From: Carposina sasakii
Taxonomy: Eukaryota > Arthropoda > Insecta > Lepidoptera > Carposinidae
NCBI GenBank assembly: GCA_014607495.2
Contig: CP053159.1
Coordinates: forward strand, 8,377,501 to 8,441,500
DNA: 64,000 nt
Direction: 5' to 3'
Part shown: positions 13,401-24,750 of the stretch, piece after piece
How positions within the stretch are numbered: the first letter of the stretch is position 1
How the letters are laid out: each line of letters begins with the position of its first letter
The notes under the pieces: generated by a model
Seen by the model: only the letters and a program-made list of their open reading frames with translations
Told to the model about the DNA's origin: nothing
The model's database searches: none
Made by a program: the position numbers and the translations under genes

Positions 13401-15370
13401 AAACGCAGTCTATTTACTCAACTTTGGACCCTAATATTTTGAAAACCAGACACTTCCCAGGTATGCTTCCAAGGAGAAAAATGATCGTGATGATGAGGAG
13501 ATTACGTAGTTTTCGGGAACGTTGATCACCATGAGCATCTATTTAAGGCGAGATGACTCAAAAAATTTAACCGACTTCATTGTAAATAACGATTGTCATC
13601 CTGGAGTCTGTAAATGTAAATAAGAAAACTGACCCACACTAAATAGTAAAACCAAGTAGGAAATTGCATTACCGCTCCTACTACACCGTATGATGGCATG
13701 CAGGATAGGCTGGCACCGACTCCAAAAAATAAGTGATAATTATAAATATTTAAATAGTTAAAAATGACTTCGTTAAAGTATTAGGTATTAAGTTGTAAAT
13801 ATTTAAATAATTTGAGATATTTAATATGTATTAAGTAGATAAATTAGTTACGTTATTTATCGCTTTTTAGTTAAAGTTTGAAGTCGGTTAAATTTTTATT
13901 TTTAAAGTCAGTTTTTTTGTATTAATTATTCAAATTAGATACTTTCACCGTACTGTTGGTACGAGACACAATTAATTACACTTGTAAAAGGAACAGTACA
14001 AAAGTTACATACGTAAAGTGCACCCCATCCGGAAGTTACAACGTTTGTGCCAGCGGGAAGGATGTAGTTAGGTCCCGGAATGCGTGCCGGTTGGATGACG
14101 TTGGACAGAACGGCAGGAGTGGCCAGGTGGATGAGGGCGATGTCGTTGTCGATTGTCCTGCTGTCGTAGCCGGCATGCAGGATAAGGCGGGACACTAAGT
14201 GGAGGTCTCCACCGCTGGTTGTTTGCGATGAGCCAAGTCGAACACGCCATTGGCTAGGGGAGTCTCCTCAGTAATTAAGAAAGGTAATTAGACAATTATC
14301 AATAAATAAATAAATAAATATTCACACACTCATCATCATCATCATCAGCCTATTACAGTCCACTGCTGGACGTAGGCCTCCCCCGGGGCACGCCACAAGA
14401 CTGCCATGGGGGGTATTTGCCCATAGTCACCACGCTGGGCAGGCGGGTTGGTGACCGCAGTTTGTATTTTGGACTATGTTGTCAACACGGGAGGCGCTGC
14501 TGCCCATCTCCCGGAAACCCTTAATCGCCTTGTACGATACCCACGGGCAGACATGGGCTCGCGGTATTCACACACTACACAACACATTAACCTAGTCCCA
14601 CATTAAGATCCCTGAGGTCTTGTGTCGTGGATACTAAGCAATGCTTGAATATTTTGCCAGATATTGCCTTTTTGTTCCTAAAATTCGTAACCACTATCTG
14701 CGGTGATCACAATTTCACAAACAACTTATAAGACTTTGCCAACCGACCACTGAAACTAGTAAGATGATTTTACGTAGGTAATTTCCTCCTTAGTGACTTA
14801 TAAAATGCAAAAGTGGTGGGGCACATACAATACAATAATACTGATTTATCAGTACCTAATCGACCTATTTCTAACCTGAATCGAATCACATTAACCTCAA
14901 GCAGCTTCCAAAATCTTAGCTTAGAGTAAGTATAGGTTAGGTATTATGTACCTAAATAGCTACCTACATGAGCACCTAAATATTCGGAACAATAAAAAAA
15001 TAGATATTACATACTCATAACAGTGAGCTGCAGAAAGGATAACGTTGGAGGTGATGAGGGATCCCCCGCACCATTGTAGCCAAAAGATGCCCCACAAGAA
15101 GTACTGCATGTTGGATGCATAGGGGATTTCGGCGATGTCGGTCGCCTCACCTCCGACGATACGCTGAGGCACACGAGAACCCGCTGGAAAGAACATTTAT
15201 GTTATAAAATATAAGTCAGTCCCCTGAAAAGAACATTTATGCCATAAAAATAAGTCAGTCCCTTGGTTACAGGTCAGAGTAATGCTTTGCTATACTGGAA
15301 GAACAATTATTATAAAATAGCACATACCCATAGCGGCGCCCAAAAGGGCTAAAATTATGACGGCACGCAT
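10463..15370 (-). CDS. Trypsin-like serine protease, gene 2 (splice-site defect before exon 3)
   Basis: Paralogue of gene 1 in inverted, tail-to-tail position. Exons on the minus strand: 15328-15370 (signal peptide [14 protein letters not shown]), 15015-15183, 14013-14268, 12123-12302, 10463-10606. The lengths 43, 169, 256, 180 and 144 equal those of gene 1. The catalytic His (AAHCYE), Asp (DNDIAL), Ser (GDSGGP) and trypsin Asp (GGKDACQ) are all present. The odd point is exon 3: to keep the frame, the intron must end in TG (14270-14269). The nearest AG sites shift the frame, and the AG at 14268-14267 leads quickly to a stop. The gene is therefore either a recent pseudogene, uses a rare GT-TG intron, or carries a sequencing error. 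The other four exons show no damage. Introns 2 and 3 are large and hold a retroposon and MITEs. Confidence 0.85.
10735..10800 (+). mobile_element. RTE-like LINE 3' fragment in intron 4 of trypsin gene 2
   Basis: The reading [13 protein letters not shown] matches the C-terminal piece MKNIMRVDEAKEV of the longer LINE remnant at 62872-63560. It is a short, truncated remnant. Confidence 0.6.
10900..11025. mobile_element. MITE with CCCCCTGATTACG termini, copy 1
   Basis: Inverted ends 'gccccctgattac' and 'gtaatcagggggc' flank an inner inverted segment 'aaaagcaatagcaaa' / 'tactattgctttta'. Relatives lie at 17140-17340, 55615-55995 and 61160-61310. Confidence 0.65.
11088..11320 (-). repeat. Interspersed repeat of the cgcgggcgtccac family
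   Basis: Starts 'agtggacgcccgcgact' and contains 'gtagcctatatgttaag' and 'atcggttcagccgtttc', shared with copies at 56925, 59719 and 62385. This is a very frequent lepidopteran repeat; I cannot place its superfamily. Confidence 0.7.
11468..11727. mobile_element. TA-flanked palindromic MITE (cagggtgtaac family), complete copy
   Basis: Termini CAGGGTGTAACA and its inverse lie next to TA on both sides, as in Tc1/mariner-type elements. Arms of about 120 bp are nearly self-complementary. Other copies: 38964-39068 (half), 41064-42951 (split by a piggyBac-like element) and 60384-60607. Confidence 0.75.
12406..12600. repeat. Interspersed repeat with aaccgacttc text
   Basis: The stretch 'aaccgacttcaaaaaaagg' is a common lepidopteran repeat start. 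Related or inverse text (gaagtcggtta) lies near 13564 and 13876. It lies within intron 3 of trypsin gene 2. Confidence 0.5.
12613..13010. repeat. Degenerate tandem repeat in intron 3 of trypsin gene 2
   Basis: Phrases 'gctgctgtgctgatgatga', 'gtactgcaattggtcgatgg' and 'ctgacgtgttacttgaa' recur four or five times in the same order, with deletions. The unit is about 100 bp. Confidence 0.7.
14331..14564 (-). mobile_element. CAT-tailed retroposon, copy 3, in intron 2 of trypsin gene 2
   Basis: Same family as 4597-4878 and 6994-7265. It is flanked by a perfect 12-bp duplication TATTCACACACT (14319-14330 and 14565-14576). Its tail lies about 60 bp upstream of the abnormal 3' splice site of exon 3, so the insertion may have disturbed the polypyrimidine and branch region. 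Confidence 0.85.
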
Positions 15371-15416
15371 TTTCTCTATGAGTTGCAGCTTAACTGAATC
15401 TTTTTTTTAAAGCAGC

Positions 15417-15424
15417 CTTTTATA
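15417..15424 (-). promoter_or_regulatory. TATA box of trypsin gene 2
   Basis: On the minus strand TATAAAAG is followed about 29 bp later by TCAGT (near 15395), which fits the arthropod initiator, and then by the start codon at 15370. The promoter looks intact. Confidence 0.7.
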
Positions 15425-15949
15425 AGGCCCTATCTGTGATATTTTATCTTATTACCAGAAACTGTGTACCTATAATTTCGATTTTATCAATGCGGATTAC
15501 CTCTACTTATTTAAGTAATTCTTTATAATCCCACTAACATGGTGATTAATGAGACAACTTAGGTACATATAATAAGTACATAAATGTTGCACACACACAG
15601 CCGTTTCCCCGAAATAGAGTTGCCCGATTAGCAAAATCACTCAGGAAATCGTACAACTAACGTTTAGCATAACGTGGCAGACGTAACATGTAAAAGTTGC
15701 ATTATTTATCGATCGAACCGACATAAAGGACATTACAACGTTGGAAGCCTTAAATTTTGTACGTTCAATAGGGACCCTATTATAGTTAATTACACGATTT
15801 TTCTAAAACATTTTAAATCCATCCTTGGGTCAAGCAGTAATTTTTTATTTTATTTTAATGACCGGAAAGTGCGTCAAGAACCTATTTTTATTTCTGATCA
15901 AACCATCAGGCAGTACTTACAGTCTTCATCACCTTTCTGTTATTTTATT

Positions 15950-16105
15950 AGACTGCCCGCCGTGCCGCGCCGCGCCGTAGGTCCTGAGTTCGAATCCCGG
16001 TAGGTACAGATATTGATACATTATGATGAATATCAATGTTTGTGTCCGAACAAGTCTTGGATGTTTCTATATTTACGTATTTAAATATATTAGTACCCAC
16101 AGTAG
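15950..16105 (+). mobile_element. tRNA-derived SINE, partial
   Basis: A Pol III B-box match GAGTTCGAATCC (15986-15997) is followed by 'gtcttggatgtttctat', text typical of lepidopteran tRNA SINEs. The A box is unclear, and the cloverleaf is not preserved. Confidence 0.6.
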
Positions 16106-16109
16106 GTAT

Positions 16110-16600
16110 ACAGGATGTTTTTTCGTTTCCACCCTTAACGAAGGGTACGTACTCTATAAATCAAATAAAGTAAGTTTATGCCAAAAAAAATGCTGGGAAA
16201 CGATGTAATTTTTTTAAAGTTTTTTAATTACTTGATCGGGCGAAATTTATAGTGTCCAGTGTTTATGCTAGTTTTTTCATAGACAGATATTAATTATTTC
16301 TCGTAAAAAATCTTGCTACACGCGTCAATGTGCAGTTGAGTAAATCTTGAGTAAATAGACTTCGTTTTTCTGTATGAATGCATATAGACAAGCGTAGCAA
16401 GATTTTCTCACGAGAAATAATTAATATCTGTTAATGAAAAAACTAGCACAACTAGACAACACTAAACTAACACAGGACACGATAAATTTTCGCCCGATCA
16501 AGTAATTTTTTTTTAATTAGTACATTGTTTTTCAGCATTTTTTTTAGCATCAACTTACTTTATTTGATGTATAGAGTACGTACCCTTCGCTAAGTATATA
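16110..16600. mobile_element. Long foldback MITE
   Basis: The left arm, starting 'acaggatgttttttcgttt', returns inverted on the right: 'caaataaagtaagttta' against 'caacttactttatttga', and 'gagaaataattaatatctg' against 'cagatattaattatttctc'. A half copy lies at about 13185-13470. Confidence 0.75.
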
Positions 16601-17139
16601 ATATAATAATATATGTAGGTATATATAGAAGAAGAAGACTCGGATAAACATATAGGTATATGTTTATCCGAGTCCAATAAAGATTCTAACGGTAAAAGAA
16701 AATTATGAAATCGGTCCAGTAGTTTCAGAGCCTACTCGCTGCAAACACACAAACAAACAATCTCTCTATAATATTACTAGTGGCCCGCCCTCGCTTCGCT
16801 TCGGTACATAACGGTAGGTACCTACATGGTTACAGCTTCATATTACAGCGGTTTTCGTAAAAAATTTGAACTTTCGTTGGTCCCCTTCCCGTGGGAATTT
16901 CGGGAAATCCGTTATTAGTGCTTCCTCATAGTCCCTAATCCGATTTCAGCTTCATACAAATAGCAGTTTTCGTAAAAATGTGGAATTCTCGTTTGTCCCC
17001 TACCCGTGGGAATTTCGGGAAATTCGTTCTTAGTACTCCCGCGCAGTCCCTAATAAACATACAGGTCTGATTTCAGCTTCATGTGTATAACGGTTTTCGT
17101 AAAAAAACTTTTCCTTCCCGTGGGAATTTCGGCCCCCTT

Positions 17140-17340
17140 ATTACCTAATTTGCAATAGCAAAGCCGAAGCAAAGCGATAGCGAAAATTGTACAGAAAATT
17201 GTACAATATTCGCCTTGAAATGTCAAAGTTCCTTTGAAATTCATTTTACGTTATACGAATTTGACAAGCAATCAGCGATTTTTGTACAATTTGCGCTATC
17301 GCTTTACTTTTGCTAGTTAAGTAATAAGGGGGCGGAAAAT
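17140..17340. mobile_element. MITE with CCCCCTGATTACG-like termini, copy 2
   Basis: Arms 'gcaatagcaaagccgaag' ... 'gctatcgctttactttt' with the centre 'tttgaaattcattttacg'. Related to 55615-55995, which shares the centre in reverse orientation. Confidence 0.6.
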
Positions 17341-17625
17341 CCGTTTTTAGTACTTCCTCGCTGTCCCCAATGAATATATATGCCCGATTTATAATATTAT
17401 AATATTAGTAGGTATACTTAGATATAGATTAGTATTAGTATCTATAGATATAAAAAAAAGTTTATTTGCACAAAAATCATACACTTGGTGTAGTAAACTC
17501 GCTGCCTTCCACACTAAGATACCTTGTGCTGTGGAATTCAACGTCTTCCTCTCATACTAATAACAGTTTTTTAGATTCATTTGTATACTATATAAGAGAT
17601 AAACTAAGTGTGTGTAGGTACTTTA

Positions 17626-17826
17626 CATGTAAAAAATAGACTTAAAAATTAGAATAGACACTCGTTTTCGAGCCAAGACTGAATGAATTTCAGGGCTGAT
17701 AGGAGTGGTTTGCAATCCCTTTTTACACACCAAGTAGAAACACTTGCCTTGTCTAGTTATTACTTAGATGACGTTTAAAAGTGAGACATCTCGCTCTCAT
17801 CAAATTCATCATACGGGTGCTGGTAT
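17626..17826. repeat. Repeat duplicated at 18560-18780
   Basis: Shares long runs such as 'ccctttttacacaccaagta' and 'cttgccttgtctagttatta' with 18650-18710. The inverse of its right end appears at 18490-18560, so it belongs to a foldback element family with ends 'gtgagacatctcgctctca'. Confidence 0.65.
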
Positions 17827-18489
17827 AGTTAATTGTTGTACGTACATACAAATTGTGCAATAGATTAAATTTTATGGGGAAAATAACACACATTGTCAAC
17901 CCGTTTTATGAATACACACGTCACACACCCTAACTCAAACTCAAGTTGCATAAAATAGTTTCAGTTTCTTTGAGACCTTAATTTGGAAGCACTATAAGTG
18001 AGCCCGTACAATGTACTTGTTAGAAGTTATACAGCTGAGGGCCTAGGTAACAGTGAAACTTGTGAATAAAAAACGTCCGATATTTTTCAGTAACACAAAC
18101 GCGACTCTCTCTCCTAGTTAACGATTTGTGGGGAAAATAGGACAACACAGCTTGTTACCTTGATACCGATCCTCTGATAAACAGCTGGCGCACTGAAAGC
18201 ACAGCGCTTTCGGCATAAAGATCGTCCGTTGGGAACTGGAAAGGTTTATGCAGCATCACCTTAAGCACCGCCCTTTGCGCACGCTCAAGATGGATGAGCA
18301 AAGTCTTGCATGCAACCCCCACATACTTAAGTAAGTATAGACTGACATAAAGATAGGTAAATTATAGTCTTCAAGAGATTTCGGTCTATAACGCGGCGTA
18401 ATGTTTTAAATACGTATATATGAGACGACGTGTTCGCCCACATACTGCATCAATATGTGGCTTCCATGATAGATGTGCATCGAGTACCT

Positions 18490-18780
18490 ATGACTCCCAG
18501 CACCGGTATGATGAATTTGGTGAGAGCGAGATGTCTCACTTTTATACGTCAAATTCACAGAGCTTTAAGTGGATGTACTTTGCATGTAAAAAATAGACTG
18601 ACACTCGTTCTCGAGCCAGGACTGAAGGAATTAGGGCTAATAGAAGTGGTTGCAATCCCTTTTTACACACCAAGTAGGTAGAAACACTTGCCTTGTCTAG
18701 TTATTACTTAGCTCTGTGGATTTGACGTTTAAAAGTGAGACATCTCGCTCTCACCAAATTCATCATACCGGTGCAGATAT
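18490..18780. mobile_element. Foldback MITE with gagatgtctcac arms
   Basis: The left arm 'gatgaatttggtgagagcga' is the inverse of the right arm 'ctcgctctcaccaaattcat'. A related scrap is at about 61590-61660. Non-coding. Confidence 0.65.
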
Positions 18781-19330
18781 TTGATCTGAGATGTCCGAGA
18801 TAGATCCCGGCAAGAACAATCAGAATAAACACCACAAGGACAACCATCAAGAGTGTGGGCCTTAACTGAAAATTGTTCCTTCGCAGATTGCGTATCTTCT
18901 CTGATGGTGAATGTGATGTATTTGGTCTTATCTATGTTCAGTGATAGGAGATTCGAATTAAGCCATTTCATTACAATTTGGAGGCCCCTCTCAGCATTGG
19001 CCCGAACCTCATCCCATTTTGAACCATTGAAGATCCTAATAGCGGTGTCATCGGCAAAGCTGTAAATTTTTAAATTTTTCAGAAGTAGGTTGCATAAATT
19101 GTTAATATAAATAAGAGTGTTGCTACGCCACGAATACCTATCGATTCCATCTTATGTAAGAGATTCGGAATAGAAATCGTGTCGAAAGGCTTAGCCATAC
19201 CGAGGAATGCGCCAATCTATTTTTTACCCTCGTCGAGATATTTTGCAATTTGTGATGTTAAGTTTACTACTGCATCTTCAGTAGATTTACCATTTCTAAA
19301 CCCTAGATTAATGATAGGTTTGTGGATCAG
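18779..19330 (-). pseudogene. LINE reverse transcriptase fragment (Jockey/CR1-like)
   Basis: On the minus strand the pieces INLGFRNGKSTEDAV, YLDEGKK, GMAKPFDTISI, YSFADDTAI and WLNSNLLSLNIDKTKYI follow in the order of a non-LTR reverse transcriptase; FADD is the catalytic box. There is an in-frame stop and part of the domain between motifs A and C is missing. Inactive remnant. Confidence 0.75.
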
Positions 19331-19904
19331 GTGCTAATGTCATCCTGCGTGGCATCATCATCATTCATGATTTTCAGCAACCAGAAATCCACCGCTGAAC
19401 ATATGCCTACCCCAATAACCTCCACTCCTACCGGACGGAAGAGCAGATCCAGCAGATACCCGTGACCTTGGCTCGGTCGTCTTCCTTCATGTAATCAATT
19501 TTTTATTTTGTCACATAAACTAGCTAATTACAATCTGTTGATTTTACTGAGATCTGTGATTGAAAAGGAATACACAACCGCCTATCGGAAAGGATTTAAT
19601 AAATAGACAATGATTATGTAGAAACGTAGGTACTTTTATTGGAATGTTGCTATCTACTACATAATACAAAAAATATGTCCAAAATATATTTACTTACTGT
19701 AAATTATGTAATACGAAATAATCTAATAAAAGGCTAAATTCAATGCTTTGGTTATTAATAAAGAAAATAAATTTAATTACAATCAATTTGGGATGTGGTG
19801 GGAAAACCTTACATTACATAACATTAGGTATACAAAACAGTCTATAATAATCTCGTATGAAGATCTGGTATCATCTAACGTGGGATATTAGGAAACTGAG
19901 AAAG

Positions 19905-20047
19905 TAGGGCCAATTCCGGCAGTCACACTTAAAACCTAATCTTAGTCAGGGCTATCTCTCTCCGTTCTTAACATAAATGGCTGAGAGAAAAGGACAGGTA
20001 GGACTATATTTACGTTTAGTTTTAAGTGAGACCGCCGAAATCGTCCA
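19905..20047. mobile_element. MITE with ggcagtcacacttaaacc termini, copy 1
   Basis: Ends 'ttccggcagtcacactt' and 'aagtgagaccgccgaaat' are inverted. Other copies: 21357-21500, 30398-30487 (partial), 45452-49148 (split by a Transib-like element) and 57690-57832. The element is about 145 bp and strongly self-complementary. Confidence 0.75.
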
Positions 20048-20091
20048 TAGTGTCACTTTGTCTATTGGTAGTAAGTGATACTACTTATATC

Positions 20092-20402
20092 CAGGGCCGG
20101 ATTTAGGCAAGGGCAACTGGGGCGAAAGCCCCGGGGCCTCCACAAACGGGGGACCGTTTCGGAAAAAATCTTTCAAATTCCTTAAAAATCTTTTCCGTTG
20201 ATTTTTTTGGCTCTTTTACCTTTACCTACAGTACTTTGTACATACATGAATATTTTATTATATATTTAAATACATATCAACAGAAATTATTTATTAAAAA
20301 CTCGACTGAAAAAATATCATTTTATTTGGAAAATAATTTGGGGCTAGGGGGCTTCAGCTCCTTTGTTGCCCCGAGGCCTCCGGACGTCTAAATCCGGCCC
20401 TG
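20092..20402. mobile_element. hAT-like MITE with 8-bp target duplication
   Basis: Termini CAGGGCCGGATTTA and TAAATCCGGCCCTG are perfect inverses. The flanking octamers CTTATATC (20084-20091) and TTTGTATC (20403-20410) differ at two positions, which fits an aged hAT target duplication. 311 bp, non-coding. Confidence 0.75.
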
Positions 20403-20485
20403 TTTGTATCGATATTCACATAACATTTCACCCTGAATAAATAATTACTTTAATTCTACACCGACCGCTAATCCTGTAGTTTTTA

Positions 20486-20731
20486 GTGTATTTGTGCGAT
20501 ATAGAAAGCTATCCATGGCGCGAATATACTATTTCGAATCGAACTGAAGTTGAGTTCGAGGGAATATATGGAAAAGTCCTAAGCGGCGTTAAGCCACTAG
20601 ACATTTCAAAACTATTTAGATGGACTAGATTCAAAAAGTATCAAGGTTATAAAAGAAAAGGTACTGCAGATGATCCTATATTATTATTTGCATATAATGT
20701 GCATTGTACAAAACATAAATTTACATTTTAA
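20486..20731 (+). CDS. Unassigned ORF resembling a terminal exon
   Basis: An 81-codon open frame ends at a TAA (20729-20731) and is preceded by a pyrimidine-rich tract ending in AG ('gtagtttttag', just before 20486). It has no ATG near its start, which suggests a last coding exon. The translation contains ESYPWREYTISNRTEVEFEG and ends CTKHKFTF; it is rich in charged and aromatic residues with no transmembrane segment. I do not recognise the family. It is followed within 10 bp by a repeat. It could also be an old transposon piece or chance. Confidence 0.3.
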   Translation: MYLCDIESYPWREYTISNRTEVEFEGIYGKVLSGVKPLDISKLFRWTRFKKYQGYKRKGTADDPILLFAYNVHCTKHKFTF

Positions 20732-20741
20732 CATAGTATAT

Positions 20742-20900
20742 ACAGGGTGTTTGTGACAGCCAGGCAAATATTGATATGCTGACTTCAGACCATGATTCTG
20801 AGGCGAAAACCACAGAAAATTTTACGACTTTTTTATATTTTCAGGAAAAAAGTGTATCTCGTTTAATTAGGCCTTAGATATACCTTTTAAAAATATAGGT
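20742..20900 (+). repeat. Interspersed repeat shared with 1008-1330
   Basis: The phrases 'tgtttgtgacagccaggc' and 'agaccatgattctgagg' are common to both places. A scrap is also at 1615. Non-coding. Confidence 0.6.
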
Positions 20901-21356
20901 AATGTACTGCCGTGTTTCGCACGAACTTCGCAGTCGCATAGATCGACTGCACCTACTATACTCAAGGGTAATAGAACTACCTGAATAAAATTAAATTTGG
21001 TAAGATTTAGTGGCCAGCGTAAAATAAGTTCGAATATTGATACTTAATTACGTTTTTGAAATTAATTAACTTGTAGTAAAAATTACAACTTTAACAGCAG
21101 TATCATCATTGACATGTACCTACTAACCACATTCTTTTATGTACTAGCAGACATTGTCAAACCCGCTAAATATAACATGAAATTTTGTCTTACTCATGTC
21201 TAAATAGAAGTAGAGGTATTTACAGTTGTTCAAGATACGAGTATATAATGGGCATCGCAATACATCGGAAACAATAATCAGTTTAAAGTTTCAACCATAC
21301 GTAAAGCGAAAAAACAGGCATAAAATATTGATAAGTATGATGACATGGTCAGTCAG

Positions 21357-21500
21357 CAGGCAGTCACACTTAAACCTAAACGTAAAATTAGTCCTACCTG
21401 TCCTTTTCTCTCTCAGCCATTTATATTAAGAACGGAGAGAAATAGACCTGACTAAGATTAGGTTTAGGTTTAAGTGTGACTGCCGGAATCAACCCTATTG
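21357..21500. mobile_element. MITE with ggcagtcacacttaaacc termini, copy 2
   Basis: The best preserved short copy of the family; arms 'ggcagtcacacttaaacct' and 'aggtttaagtgtgactgcc' are perfect inverses. Confidence 0.8.
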
Positions 21501-23280
21501 TATTGATTGCCACAAAAATATATTTTTCCTAGCTGCCGGAAAATTATGGATTATTATTTATTGATGTTGAGAGGTATATTGATTTTATAGATTTGCTCAA
21601 TCTTATATAATACTGTGAAATTAATATATTTCAAGTGATATTACACGACAGAGGCGCGTTTGGTTATACAGTTGCACCATGGAGAAGGTATTTTATTTCT
21701 TCTCCATGGGTTGCGTCAAATTGGCCTTCCGCTTCCTTCCAAAATTACTCGTAAATTCAACTTTGTTACAAAATATCAATGTCACATTTCTAAGAAAAGC
21801 AAACACTAACAGTCTTATTCATAAAGTTGTTCGAGGTTTATAAGCTCGTAATAGGTAGATCCTTCAAAAACATTATTCATAAACGTTCAAATTGTATGAT
21901 TATTAGTACTATTGAGCGTTTTAACTAATGAGTGCTTTAAACCTATAATAAGGTTTTTTTATGAATAAGGCTGTAAGTAGGTACGTAATTCGATACCCAT
22001 TATTTACCGTATTGTACTGTAGTATATAGCTGCATTTTAATAATATTTTTTTACAAGTACGACAAAGGGTTTATGTAAACTATGGAGTAAACCATACTAC
22101 ATGTAGTGGATCAAAAATGTGTATCCAAATTACAATAAATTATAACACAATAAAGCTAGAGATGGTTGTAACTGCTTAAGGAAAAACTGCGTAAGTAAAG
22201 TAATAGGTACATAAATCTAATAATACCCCAGAAAATTCCATATTTCCGAAGATAATCCAGGCTGATGACAGTTTTATCAATTTTTCATCGAGATAAATAG
22301 ATACGGAGTTTAACATTTTGTGCACGCTTCCCGATAATGAAGATCGGTTGACTTTTCTGTCTGTATAAGTTATACTGGCCAACTGATCTCATAGGTAAGC
22401 AAATTTAAATGTCAGTTATTAATATTTTTACCTTTTCTAGATGTAAGTATTTATGTTATTACGATCAACAAGGCTCATTTTGAAAATAACCTAAATATGA
22501 TTTTGAATGAACAAATAACTTACTTTAATAACTTGCTTGGCTTGCTGGAAGAGATCTATTGTAGAGGTAAGCTTGCCATTGTACATGCATCTCTTCTCTT
22601 ATCTTGTAAATTATATTTTTTGTGTATGTGCAATAAAGAATAAAAAGAAATAACCATCGCTAGCGTTATGATATTACACGGAAATCAAATTAGACACAAA
22701 AATTGTCACCCTTATAATCATACAAAAACATTTTTGTAATTTATTTTTAAAGTAGATTATAACATACAATTGCTTATTTAAACTAATAAAGCTTTCGTTC
22801 TATACAAGTAAGTATATAAAATCTAAAATATTTGAGATTGAGGTTACAGGATATAGAAAAATGGATGTATGTACCTAGATTGTAATAGCTAACACCAAGA
22901 TGCGACGTGACGCGACGTTGCGCGTAATTTCGCGATTCTTAGACGCGTATCACAGCGTCGCGAGGTGTATCGTGAAATCGGTGACAGCACGACATGACGC
23001 CTCGCTTACTATCTCACAATGAAAAAAATGTGTGGAGCAACGCTTTTTCAAATAGTCAAAAAGTAAATTTTAAGTCGCTCTATTAAAATGTGCGCGCAGC
23101 ATTGCGTCGCGTCTCGGTGTGACCTAACCCTAAGTAAAAGATTCATCAGAATATTGTCATGAGCAGAGTTCAAAATCAGAGTGTGAATATAGAAAACGCG
23201 GCGATCTTTGCAGCCGTGAAGTTAGCCGCGTCACTCGAACTCCTCCCTCCCGTCTATGTTCTTCACCTGAGCGCACATGT

Positions 23281-23397
23281 AGGGTAAGCATGAACCTTTT
23301 TACGCAGCGTAACGCTATCGACTCGCAAGCAAAATCTATGAGATTTGTCAGTTTGACGATAGCGTTACGGACTGTCGAGAGGTTCGTGCTTGCCCCA
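23281..23397. mobile_element. Short foldback MITE
   Basis: Left arm 'gggtaagcatgaacct' and right arm 'aggttcgtgcttgcccc' pair, as do 'taacgctatcg' and 'cgatagcgtta'. A related fragment lies at 27465-27550. Confidence 0.6.
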
Positions 23398-24750
23398 CTG
23401 ATTATTATCTAATGCGACGCGTTTTAGCTATCGCAGCCGCATAGAACCGCCGTGTGTGAAATGTGTAATGTAAATGTAGTGGAAAACATTCGCCGTGTTG
23501 CAACCATAGCGAGGTTTTGCCTGATGTATACCATCGTGTCTGCAAGCAGTCTAAGGATCGCTTAATTTCATAACTGGACGAAACAATTATAAAATAATCT
23601 AAATGAACTTTTCGGTAGTTTATAAAATATATTTCGTTATCGTTATGGTAACAATGATTGATATTTTGATTAATTTAGTAGCTAAAGTTGGTTATATGAA
23701 TATGTATATATGTTATTATATAACACATTACAGAAGACCTACTTTTCTCCAATCATTTCCATAATAATCACACTACGCACACTCTGAAGGCGATCTCTAA
23801 TTAATAAATGTATTACGTTTGATAATCTATATAACCTGTGACATGCAATAAATGAATCTGATCTAATCTTAATGAAATCGTTTATAAAACAATAAGTTAA
23901 ATAACAATACCTTACTAAAAATAACATGTGACGTGCCGGAACTTACCCTGTGATAGAATGGGCTATTCTATTACTAACAAAATAAAACCGAAAATCTTAC
24001 AACGAATTATTAGAATCTCAATGTTATAAGAAAATTATTAGTAATGTAAAAAATAATTTGCTTTATCAATGTTAGCAATCCTATTTATTAGTATGTAAAG
24101 GTGGTGTCATTTAGATATTATTTGAGAACCTATTTAACTCCTACTTAATTTTAAATTGGTGTTCACCTTACAATTCTGAACAATTACATTATACAATAAC
24201 ATTTGATAAATCGTACTAATATGTATAAACATTTAAATAAATTAGATTAGCTTAAACCAAATGGACACTAGCTATAGTTAAAAAGTCGAATATATTAGAC
24301 GAAATAAAAAACAAAGGTACTTTACCCCTAACCAGTATTAATTGCGAAATAAATAGTAAACATTCGCTGTCGGCAGATTTTCTCAGCATGCGGCATAGGT
24401 GCAGAGAGAAATCCAAGAAGACGCACCTACGTAGTCCGCGACAGTGAATGTGTTAATGTAGACAATTTAGCTTTGGAAGCATAAATTGTTATGTAGGTAA
24501 ATAAGTACATAATAACCATTTCATATTTATAGCAGTAGGTAGTAGCGCAATAAAATTATTAAGAATTATTGTATAATCTGATTTTATTCCGGATGATTTA
24601 ATAAATTACGATAAGCAGATCTAATAAAGGATATCGCATGTTCTGACGACAAACGGTGGCATTGGTATCAATTGATAAGATAAATCGATTTTAATAGAAT
24701 TACCTATAAGTTCAGTGCATTTCTTGTGTGCACATTTACGAAAACCAGCA

